From Telopea speciosissima (lineage: Eukaryota > Streptophyta > Magnoliopsida > Proteales > Proteaceae), in contig NC_057918.1 of assembly GCF_018873765.1 (NCBI RefSeq), forward strand, positions 62,746,871-62,810,870: a stretch of DNA of 64,000 bases, in the 5' to 3' direction. Positions within the stretch are counted from its first letter, which is position 1, and the number at the start of each line of letters is the position of its first letter. The notes below the pieces were generated by a model. The model saw nothing but the letters and a program-made list of their open reading frames with translations, had not been told where the DNA came from and searched no databases. Position numbers and translations under genes: made by a program. This document shows, piece by piece, positions 44,608-54,993 of this stretch.

Positions 44608-46720
44608 GGCTACTCCTCCCTAGAGCCATTACCCTCCTCATCTTCTCTCTCTTCCTCGTCCTCCTCATCTTCCTCATTTCTACTCTCTTCACGCTCATCC
44701 TCGTCATCACCATCAACCCGGGCAATGTCTTCAGTTGAAATGACTGGAGATTGAGGCTCTGATGCATCCACAGTTGGAGCTGCTTGAAAAGCAGCTACAA
44801 CCTCATTTCTCTGCCTTTGTAGCCGGGTTGTAGCAGCTTCATACCCTTGAACGTCGTCCTCCGACATTGCATAACAACATTAGCATCATGATTGTACTTT
44901 TTGCATACTAACCATACATGAAATGTCATGAAGGCTCAACCTACCAACTGACTCACTCGCACACTGAGAGATGTAGCAACCTCCTTGAGGCTTGCCACCA
45001 TCCCCAACAAGTCATCATACCTATATCTAGGGACCAACACAGTCACACAAACAAGTCAGAAACAAAACAGGAATCATAGTAACTTGCATGACAAGTTCAA
45101 TACTTACAAAGTGGTAGCAACAAGGATAGCCAACTACCGCCGAGGAAGGTCAATGGATGGCAACCTCCCTGCCAAAACTAATTTACATCCATCCAGGCGT
45201 GAGAAAGAAGGCATCTAGTATTTTGTATGAGCACGAAGGCATAGCAGAAGAACCTGCTGGAGCGATACCACTAGCTTGGTGAGGGGTAGCCACCGAGGGA
45301 GACCCAAACGAGGTCTCATCACCCCTAGTGGAAGCAGCAATAGCACCAGTAGCCTGAGAAGCTCTGTGATAGCAGGGACCTACCAACAAACACTATTAAG
45401 TCAGTAAACCATAGGAATAATCGAATCAAGAAAGTTCAGATCAAAGACACATCAGCTCCTTTGTCTTGTACTCATGGTAACAGCCCCATGAGTTAATCTC
45501 CTTGAAAGGTAGTGCATCCACGTCCTTCAAGAAATGGCTCATCTCGCTCTTGGAGAGCCTCTCCAGCTCAAGCATGAAGTGAGGAGGGCGCCTAGGCACA
45601 CAAGGCCTGTCAACGCCAAGCCACTGTTGGTATGCCCTATCACCGAGGTACTAGGTGTACCCTGAAGGATCAACAAAGACCATGCGTTGAGGCACAAGTA
45701 TTCTAGCTGCCTCTAATTGGGCTTTTACACTCAGTTCCACAGTGGCAAAAGGTTGCCACTTCACCTGTCAAGGACCAAACAAATTAGGTTAGTACCAAGA
45801 AGAAATTATAAAAGGCTACGCAAGTAAGAGATTTTTACCTCCTGAGGAGAGCCAGTTCAGCATCTCCCTCACTACACACATACCATCGTCTCTTTGGGAC
45901 GGGTGTTATTCGTCGACGCATTCCCACCCTAGAGAAGAAGGTCTCGTCTTGAGATCTTAACCTAGGAGCACGTACTCCCAAGTGGTCATAGCACCAACAC
46001 TGCAACTAAGAGAAAGACAACTTCTGTGCATTCAAAACAATACAAGGAATGCAAAACAAAGGCAAGAGGAAAGTGATTACCTATGTAAAGAACCAAGTTC
46101 TGCCATCACATCTCCAAAGAGTCTAGCATCCTCAGCATATGGGCATATCCTGCCCCTGCCCAGTCGAAGGACTTCACCTTCACCAGGTCTCTCAGGTACC
46201 ACACCAAGGAGATATGGAGTCTCATACCACTGTTGTTGAACAACGTGTTCCCTAGCAGGTACAAAATAAAGCACTAGGCTTGTTGGTTGATCTCCTCTCG
46301 CCTTAAGAGTCGGTGACAATCTTTCCTTCCCAGGCGCGATGAAACCATTGTACCTTCACATCGACTCTAGTGGGCACGATTGAATCTGTGACATCTGCTC
46401 TGTCTCAGAAAACTGCCAACCTCCAGGACAACCCACCAAAGTAATACCGCCAAGTGACAAGCCGATATACATGAAGTAGCGGAGTGGGGTGATGGCCATC
46501 TTCTTCATTGGTAGATGGAATGTATGAGTGGTAGGCCATCACCTCTCTGCCAAGGCTTGTGCTGAGAAAGTATCGAAGGACCTGGTTTATAAGAGAGACA
46601 AGTTCTCGAACTCGACAATGGCAATCCGCCCCCTCAAGACACTACAAATCGTCTTGTACTAGCTTAGGGTAGTCTTGCATGACCCATATTTGTGGTAGGT
46701 CATAGGTGCCTGTATAACAA
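44608..46720 (-). pseudogene. Plant mobile domain gene, decayed, multi-exon
   Basis: Read on the minus strand, several exon-like pieces have the make-up of plant-mobile-domain proteins. About 46700-46330 includes a frame with VMAYHSYIPST/EEDGHHPTPLL and WRLAVF. 46319-46077 includes WYETPYLLGVVPERPG. 45775-45455 encodes VKWQPFATVELSV, RILVPQRMVFVDPSGYT then a stop, QQWLGVDRPCVPRRPPHFML and LPFKEINSWGCYHEY. A heptad-like exon at about 45018-44943 reads DLLGMVASLKEVATSLSVRV. The last frame (44867-44610) is a strongly acidic tail of Asp/Glu repeats ending EEGNGSREE. The piece order (PMD core, then coiled coil, then acidic tail) fits PMD proteins carried by mobile elements. Internal stops make it a pseudogene. 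Confidence 0.5.
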
Positions 46721-47097
46721 GGCATACAAGCAACATACATGAATCAATACAGTCCACAATCCATTTATAACAAATTGAGCATCATAAAAAATCCAAAGGG
46801 CAAATGGATTAAACATGATCACAACTAAGAAATATATTAGAGATAACATTCAATGCACAAGAAGCATTTAGGATTTAAATGGTCCGCATAATGCAATACA
46901 CCCAAAAATAAAAGACAAATAGTGTCAAACATGATAATCCCCAGTGAATTAAACAAGCAATACATGAAAATCATTCCTAGAGGAATTTCAAAATGAGCAC
47001 TCATGGTTTCAATTTGGACTCCCCAAAAACAAGAGACAATTCAATTATCCCCAATGGAGTGCATAAGCCATAGCAAGAAATTGGCCACATTATAGGG
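46721..47097. other. Gene-free stretch before the Athila-like element
   Basis: AT-rich, no gene recognised. It ends in TAGGG (47093-47097), the left target copy of the Athila-like insertion. Confidence 0.4.
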
Positions 47098-48775
47098 TGA
47101 TGAGCACATTTATGTGTGAAATCTTAGGGCATAAAGCATACATTTTACCACATTGGACAGAGTTACTTTGGTGCTTTCTTGTGCTTTTCAGGTTTTAGGT
47201 GAATTCTTGTGAAAATGGAGCAAAAGATGCTAAGAATAGCTAGAAGCGCCCAGGAGTCGAGAAAATCAAGTTTGGGTTGAGCACTGAAAGAATCACACCA
47301 ATCAGTCAAATTTGAACGTGAGTACAGTGGCCTCTTAGCATAATTTTGAGGTGTTAATAGTATGAATGCGTAGCCCGTCGAGTCACCTTCACAACGGTTC
47401 AAACGGTACTTAATTCCGAGTTGAAACGAAGAAGTTACGGCCGTTTCCGTGGACAGGGGTTTATTTGTAATTATTGACAGTCGGCCGGGGATAAAGTAAA
47501 ACGGAAGTTCGGATTCCAGGGGCCTTAGCGAATTATCAAAAGTTATCTTTCTGTCAGCCGAAAGATTCCATTTGGAAGGCTCCGGAGCAGTCCAACTTCA
47601 ACTTGAGATATCTTGTGCTCCCGAACTCCAAATTGGATGAAATTTAGGTCTATTTTGGGTGATTTTTCGTAAGGAATACAACAGTGAGGCCCATATAAGC
47701 ATCCCATGCTCCATGTTTTTTGAAGGACAGATTTGACATTTCATTAATTGTGAGTGGAATCCTAGTCTTCACCCTTGCTCTCTCTTTCCTCCAACTTTTC
47801 AAGGGCACTTTTGGAATTCTACTTGGGATAGATTTCTTTTGAAAGATATTCTCTCATCTATGGAAGTTTGAAAAGTTAAAGATGCCTTGATCTCATTGCT
47901 TGGAGAAGACACCTACAAAGAAAAGGAAGCACAAGTTAGAATTACAAAGTTATTTTTTAATAAATAGAAGGTTTATGTATCTAGGATTCTTTTCTCTCCC
48001 TCTTTCTATTTTTTTCTTTTTTTTCTTAGGATTCAAGGCAATATAAAGGAGGAAGGAGAAGAGAATATTCTCTTTTCTTAGGAAATATTTTTCCTACCAC
48101 TTCCCTCTTCTCTCTTCTCCCTTCCCCCTATAAATACCCCTTGCCCTTTGGGTTGTAATAAGTTAGTTTTAGTTCAGTTTTTAAGTTAGTTTTAGTTTAG
48201 TTTTAATTCAACTTTTAGTTCAATTTATTAGTGAAATTTCCTTTTTTCTTCTTCTAGTTTTTGGCTTTCTAAGTTTTAGTTTGATTTCATGCTTTCAATT
48301 CCATAGTTGTAATGCTTTTGATTCATGCTTTAATTTTATGTCTTCAATATGGTTGTAATAATTCTAGTTTAGTTTCAAGCTTTCTAGTCTAAGTTCCTAA
48401 GTTGATAACAAGACTTGGAGATTTAGAAGAGGAAGTCATGCAAGGTTTGTTCAAGTATCCAGGTTTTTACTCTCTAAACTTTTAAACTCATTCTCCCTCT
48501 CTTCTTCCATCTCATTCTTCTTCTTCTTCTCCTCTCTATTTCTTTTTTTTTTTTTTATGTGGTTATGGTTAGATGGATATGTGTTAGGACACCAATTTAA
48601 TTCGTTAGATGCTTGTGAGTTAGGATGTGTTAAATTGTTAGTTTAATTTAACACTTTAATTTGGTTCACTTTGCATTACTTTAAAGTGAGTAAAATAGGG
48701 TGGCGTATATCTCCTCGTGTTCGACCCGTAGCTACGATTGACCCGTACGCTTGCGGTATTATTTTAACTTAAACA
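47098..48775 (+). repeat. 5' LTR of the Athila-like element
   Basis: Starts TGATGAGCACATTTATG and ends TTTTAACTTAAACA. A TATA box (TATAAATA, 48129-48136) after a CT-rich tract marks the likely promoter; GTTTTAGTTTAGTTTTAATT-type repeats follow it. Confidence 0.9.
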
Positions 48776-49226
48776 AGTTTTTGGGGCCGTTGCCGGGGAG
48801 ATTGTTGTCCACTTTATTTTTCTTATTTTTTAGTAGTTGAAAGTGCTTTAATTTCTCCTCTTTCCCCTCTTCTATTTCAAAAAAAAAAAAAGAGTTTTTG
48901 AAAACCTCATCTTGTTTCTTTTTTGTTTCAAGAGTGTGCACTCAATCTGAAGTTTTTTATATGCTCAAACCCAACCTCTTTTGGTGTCCCTTATAGGATT
49001 AAGTTACCTATGACGCTACATCTTGACTTGGTTGGGTGGATTGGCATGTGACTTATCTTTGGAGGTGACCACTTTTGATAACAAGAAAGCAACATAGTAA
49101 GCGCTTGTGTTGTTAGTGATTTTTTCTAGTCCTTTTATTTTTCTTTAAATCCAACAAAAAAAAAAAAAAAAAAAGAAAAAGAAAAAATGGAGACCTCAAT
49201 TTGGGATAGGTGGTTAGTTTAGAATA

Positions 49227-50642
49227 ATGGGAGATACACTTCCACATATGACTTTGGGGGAAAGACGGAACTATGCTAAGGCAACCATGACTTTGGGGGA
49301 AATATTTAAACAGGCTAGGGAAGCCAAAAGTAGTGAGATAGAGAACAATTTTGCACCACCCCAGTACAATTTTGCTCCCCAACCCAACTATGGGTTTTCA
49401 GAAAATTTTGATTGGTCAAATCCCCAGGCTATCCATGTTATGGAAGGATGCCCTAATCTTTATGGGGGTAGCTTTGGTGATGAGAATATGAGTCCTCTAT
49501 TTCAGTACAATTCTATTGGCACTTACAATCAGGGGTGGAGTGATCATCCCGATTTCTCATGGGATCAATGGAATAACTAAGCTGGACCACCCAATTTCCA
49601 ATGTCATGGTTAGTTTGGTCCTCCAATGCATTCAACAAGAATGAATGAGCTAGAAAGGACTATGGATAGAATGGAGAAGCAACTCTCTCAACTGATCACT
49701 ATGTTACAGGAAGAGGAAATGGGTACATTACCTAGTCAGCCTGAACCTAGTCTATGTTACCAGATTCCTGATCAGAATGAACCACCCCACCCCCAGTTTA
49801 ATGATGTTGAAAGTCCACCACCCCAGTTTGAGGTTAATGAGAGTCACTCCCAACAAGATGATTTTCAAGGTGATTTATTTGTTGAGATTGTGTCTCCTGA
49901 ATATGTTAGTGAAGCAATGTTTGATGAGCCAGCTGAGGAAGTACAACTTTTGCCTGAAACTTCTGATTTTAGTGAGCCTAGTGTTTTTACTGATTTAGAA
50001 TTAGATTTTCATGATAGCATAGAAACCCTGGAAATTCGATCTCCCCCTCTCTCTTTGGACAACCCAGATGATTGTCATTTTGAGGATTCAATTGTCCCAC
50101 ATATTGATTTGTCCAAACCTCCTAGGTTTAATGATTTTATTGAGGAGGACAATGTTAGTCCTAATGCTCTTCAAGCATTTTATCACGATCTTTATTTGAA
50201 AAACCAAGTTATGCAAATGGCGGATAGTTGTATTGCTGGGATTGATTTGACTGAACCACCCATTTTTTATGATTATTCTGATGAGGTTACTGACATTCAT
50301 GATCTTTTTGATGCTTACTACGATCCATTTTTGGCTAGTTTTTCTAAACATGACATGTGTTCTACATTGCAAATGGGAGAGAAGGGGAGGATTTATGGCA
50401 TGAGTTTTAATGCCTTCATTTTCCACTGTCCCATGATGACATATTTTTCTATTGGATATTTCTCAGTTGTGCTTAACTTCTATATTATTTCTCGCTTTAC
50501 TATAATTCATGGTCGAGTGTTTTCTGGTTCTGAAGCCCTTTCTACATTTGTCGGCCATGGATTGAGATTTCTTTTGATGCCCCAAGTACTTGTTGTAAAG
50601 CTCATGACTCTTCATGATCCTCTTTTTGATTATATCTGGTAA
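49227..50642 (+). pseudogene. Gag-like frame of the Athila-like element, two stops
   Basis: One reading frame of 472 codons from MGDTLPHMTLGERRNYAKAT to a stop at 50640, broken only by TAA at 49578 (…WNN*AGPP) and TAG at 49611 (…CHG*FGPP). Both fit CAA-to-TAA and CAG-to-TAG transitions, so the frame was open recently. The first 117 residues are Asn/Gln/Phe-rich. A coiled-coil-like stretch (MNELERTMDRMEKQLSQLIT) follows, then a long acidic Pro/Asp/Glu-rich region with repeated IDL(T/S)(E/K)PP motifs. The last 70 residues are hydrophobic (MMTYFSIGYFSVVLNFYIIS), perhaps membrane-spanning. The coiled coil and position fit the end of gag, but no zinc knuckle or protease is present. A hydrophobic C-terminus could instead be part of an Athila env-like frame fused by deletion. 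I am sure of the frame, not of its role. Confidence 0.6.
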
Positions 50643-51796
50643 GCCCCCTCATCTGCTCCCTTGTCCTTATTCTTTCTTTTATGCATGCATTGAGAACATT
50701 GCATGAATTAAGTGTGGGGGGGTGTGTGAGCTTGCTTATTTGGTAAATTTTGATTGTGACGGTAGTTTGGTGTTGTGCATACGTTTCTTTGATTGCGAAG
50801 CGATAGAGAGAGGGAATTAGGTGTCCTAGCATACGAAATAATAAAAAATCCCTTTTCAAGGACGGTAGTTGGTTTGCATCCGATGAGAGGGACTGAATTG
50901 GAAAATATGAGCGCTATTTCATTTGATGGCTAGATTTTTCTATGTGTTTTATGGACCCCTTGATCTTTTGGCTAGTAGTTGAGACCAATTTGCTTATGGC
51001 AAGGCAAGACATGAAAGTGAAAGTGAATGAAAGAAAAAAAAAAAAAGAAGAAAAAAAAAAGAAACAAGAAAATGAAGTGGAATTCCTTGGGACTAGACAG
51101 GGCACTGTGCCTCATGAAGCAGGGTGACTTGATCGAAATTCCTTGGAAGGAAACTCAAAAAAACTCTTGCATCAATATCTCAATGTCTTATGGATATATG
51201 CAAAAAGTGAAGCTACCAAGTATTTGGGCATCTGGTGTATGCTCCACCATGTCATTCAGAGAATAGTAGTGGAGTAGAAATAGAGTTTGTGGTTGAGAAA
51301 GAAAAAAAAACTTTTGCCTTAATGCCTGAAAAGAAAGTATGGTAAAAAATACTCAAAGCCTAAGTCTTTGGTTCCATCGATGCTATAGGGGGGGTTTACT
51401 TGAAGGTGAGTAGTGTTCAAAAAATATGAGGAGATCGCTTAATCTTGAGGCATGCTTGTTACTTGAATTGATGTGAGGTGATAAAATTCAAGTGTGGAGG
51501 AACCTTTGGCTCCTTGATCTTTAGTTGAGCACTTTTTGGGATTATGTGCACTGTCCTACTTATGCCATGATTAAAATTTGTAGCATTCATTTACAATTGA
51601 ATTTTGGGTGTATATTCACTACAAATACTCACGAGACACAACTCGTCCACTAGAGGTAACCTAGGGGTTTAAAGGCTTGTTGCACATGCTAAGTGCATCC
51701 GTGATTCCTACGAAAGTGAGTTAGGATTTTTTGCTTTCTAGGTTAGTTTTTCTTTTTGTTTACTTGAAGACAAGTAACGTTCAAGTTTGGGGGAAT
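50643..51796. other. 3' untranslated region of the Athila-like element
   Basis: Contains CATTGAGAACATTGCATGAA followed by a G run (50724-50730), a sequence style common downstream of the last frame in Athila elements, then non-coding sequence with A-runs and the polypurine tract at about 51783-51794. No gene. Confidence 0.55.
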
Positions 51797-53504
51797 CTCA
51801 TGAACACATTTATGTTGAAATCTTAGGGCATAAAACATACATTTTACCACATTGGACAGAGTTACTTTGGTGCTTTCTTGTGCTTTTCAGGTTTTAGGTG
51901 AATTCTTGTGAAAATGGAGCCAAAGATGCTAGGAATAGCTGAAAGCGCCCAGGAGTCGAGAAAATCAAATTTGGATTGAGCACTGAAAGAATCACGTCAA
52001 TCAGTCAAATTTAAACATGAGTACAGTGGCCCCTTAGCATAATTTTGAGGTGTTAATAATATGGATGCGTAGCCCGTCGAGTCAGCTTCGCAACGGTTCA
52101 AACGCCACTTGATTCCGACTTGAAATGAAGAAGTTACGGCCGTTTCCGTGGACAAGGGTTTATTTATAATTATTGACAGTTGGCCGGGGACAAAGTAAAG
52201 CGAAAATTCGGATTTTAGGAGCCTTAGAACAATTATCAGAAGTTATCTTTCTGTCAGCCGAAAGATTCCATTTGGAAGGCTCTGGAGCAGTCCAACTTCA
52301 ACTTGAGATATCTTGGGCTCCCGAACTCCAAATTGGATGAAATTTGGGTCTATTTTGGGTGATTTTTCGTAAGGAATACAAAAGTGAGGCCCATATAAGC
52401 ATCCCATGCTCTACGTTTTTTGAAGGACAGATTTGACATTTCATTAATTGTGAGTGGAATCCTAGTCTTCACCCTTGCTCTCTCTCTCCTTCAACTTTTC
52501 AAGGGCACTTTTGGAATTCTACTTGGGATAGATTTCTTTTGAAAGATATTCTCTCATCTATGGAAGGTTGAAAAGTCAAAGATGCCTTGATCTCATTGCT
52601 TGGAGAAGACACCTCCAAAGAAAAGGAAGCACAAGTTAGAATTAGAAAGTTACTTTTTAATAAATAGAAGGTTTATGTATCTAGGATTCTTTTCTCTCCG
52701 TCTTTCGATTTTTTTTCTTTTTTTCTTAGGATTCAAGGTAATGTAAAGGAGGAAGAAGAAGTGAATATTCTCTTTTCTTAGGGAATATTTCTCCTGCCAC
52801 TTCCCTCTTCTCTCTTCTCCCTTCCCTCTTCCCCCTATAAATACCCCTTGCCCTTTGGGTTGTAACAAGTTAGTTCTAGTTCAGTTTTTAAGTTAGTTTT
52901 AGTTTAGTTTTAATTCAGTTTTTAGTTCAATTTATTAGTGAAATTTCCTCTTTTCTTCTTCTAGTTTTTGGCTTTCTAAGTTCTAGTTTGATTTCATGCT
53001 TTCAATTCCATGGTTGTAATGCTTTTGATTCATGCTTTAATTTTATGTCTTCAATATGGTTGTAATAATTCTAGTTTAGTTTCAAACTTTCTAGTCTAAA
53101 TTCCGAAGTTGATGACAAGACTTGGAGATTTAGAGAGAAAGCCATGCAAGGTTTGTTCAAGTATCTAGGTTTTTACTCTTTAAACTCTTAAACTCATTCT
53201 CCCTCTCTGCTTCCATCTCATTCTTCTTCTTCTCTTCCCTCTAATTCTTTTATTTTTTTTTATGTGGTTGTGGTTAGATGGACATGTGTTAGGACACCAA
53301 TTTAATTCATACCAATTTAATTCATTAGATACTTGTGAGTTAGGATGTGTTAATTTGTTAGTTTAGTTAGTTTAATTTAACACTTTAATTTGGTTCACTT
53401 TGCATTACTTTAAAGTGAGTAAAATAGGGTGACGTATATCTTCTCGTGTTTGACCCGTAGCTACAATTGACCCGTATGCTTGCGGTATTATTTTAACTCA
53501 AACA
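51797..53504 (+). repeat. 3' LTR of the Athila-like element
   Basis: Starts TCATGAACACATTTATG (first bases TC instead of TG) and ends TTTTAACTCAAACA. TATAAATA is at 52836-52843. A small duplication of ACCAATTTAATTCAT (about 53298-53327) is absent from the 5' LTR. Confidence 0.9.
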
Positions 53505-53599
53505 TAGGGCACCATATTCAAGACCGAAGCAATACCAAAATTACAAATCCATGATCAAATGCAATTCAATATGTTATCCATGGGTAGGGAAGCATGAAC

Positions 53600-53890
53600 A
53601 TTGCAAAGTGGAAGAAATCAATTTACCGGAGGTGGATCCCACACGTTGCTACAGAGATGTGCAGGAGAATCCCAGAGAAGGTGTCCTTCGTACCAGGGTG
53701 CCCTGGTCGACTCCTTACAGTCACTCAATAGATCCTCATCAGGATCCATGTCCGCCAGACAAGCAGGGAGGGTAGTAGGGTCACTGCTATCATGAATCAT
53801 GTCCCAGAGCTCCTAAGCCTCTTTGGAGGAGGTGTTCTCCTTGCCAGGTAGCATCGGCCTATTACCTCTGTCTCTTTCGAACATTCTGGA
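53600..53890 (-). pseudogene. Possible 5' exon of the decayed plant mobile domain gene
   Basis: On the minus strand an open stretch (from about 53887) reads MFERDRGNRPMLPGKENTSS, then a stop, then a 60-codon frame with PACLADMDPDEDLLSDC and STRAPWYEGHLLWDSP. It lies just outside the Athila-like insertion, on the same strand as the decayed gene at 44608-46720, so it could be that gene's first exon with the element in an intron. I do not recognise the sequence. Confidence 0.3.
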
Positions 53891-54594
53891 GACAAGCAAG
53901 GCAAAGTACAAAGAAAATAAAAAAGAAATGATATAGAATACCCGAAACCCTGTGCCTTCTTGAAATCCACTCAGATAGGAATTAAGAGGAGAAGGTAAAT
54001 ATTAATTCAAGCCCAAAATCAAAAGATTCCACTCTCAAATGCTTTCACATGGTCTCAAATGGTGAAAATCACCATTGGAATCCCTAGAGCTCAAACAGGC
54101 GAGAAGAGAAATGAAAAATGGAAAGTGACTCTTCATATTTCATATGGACGATCCCGTCCAGAATCAACATCGAACCGACCTGTCGACATTGACGAGTTGT
54201 TGATTCCTCAGAGTTGATGTCAACTCGGGCTCTTAATGTCGATGAAGCCATTTTCAATGTTGACTCCAACCTTTTGGCGCCAAGTTCAAAATTCGAATCA
54301 ACCAGTGACTTGGCACATTTGGCACACCAATACACCTCTTCCACTTGACCCACGACTTTGAACAAGAGATAAGTTGGCACCAATCACGCCTAATCAATGG
54401 CGACTACCAATTTTGATCTTTTCCAAATTATGCCCTGCACCGATAATTACTATTCATGCCCATACTACGACAACATTCCTTGTCTACCCTCAACCACAAC
54501 AAGTACTGCACAATCAGCAATGATGAAATTAAAACAATGCCCCTTATGTATTTCATGTACAATCAGCAATGACAAAATTATAACAATGACCTTA

Positions 54595-54765
54595 CATATT
54601 TCTCAGTACGCCCTAATAGCGGGAGTTGTACTCACTTAATTCCCAACGCGCCCTAAGAGGCAGGGGCTGTATAGATATTTCCCCAGCACGCCCATACAAT
54701 AACAATGAATATACAATCACCAAATTCCCAGCGCTCCCAGAAATGGCAGAGGCTATATATTCTCA
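54595..54765. repeat. Degenerate short tandem repeat
   Basis: Four loosely similar units of about 40-45 bp each hold a CCCA(A/G)CGC-like core and a GGCAGGGGCT-like block, for example TTCCCAACGCGCCC, TTCCCCAGCACGCCC and TTCCCAGCGCTCCC. No gene is seen around it. Confidence 0.4.
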
Positions 54766-54993
54766 TCACACTGACACAATAACAATTATGATTATACCCC
54801 CAATGGAAGAGTCCATACTATCAGTAATTTTCATTACCCAATTAGCGCAACTCACGCAATAGTCGCCCTGACACCTGTGGGTATCGCGGCCTGACCCCCC
54901 CGGAGGAAAAGAAAGATTGCTCTGCTCCCGAGGTGGGGGTGGTCTTTTGCGATCCTTTGTTGTGATTGATACTAGATTCATTATTGGGGATAG

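Larger units (their letters stand above)
47098..53504 (+). mobile_element. Athila-like gypsy element lacking pol, 6.4 kb
   Basis: Two LTRs of about 1.7 kb (47098-48775, 51797-53504) flank a 3.0-kb interior. A perfect 5-bp target duplication TAGGG lies at 47093-47097 and 53505-53509. The primer-binding site after the 5' LTR is TGGGGCCGTTGCCGGGGA (48782-48799), one base off the tRNA-Asp site of Athila. The polypurine tract AGTTTGGGGGAA precedes the 3' LTR. The interior has one gag-like frame and no protease, RT, RNase H or integrase, so it is a non-autonomous derivative. LTRs differ by scattered changes and small indels, so it is not brand new but is not very old. Confidence 0.88.
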
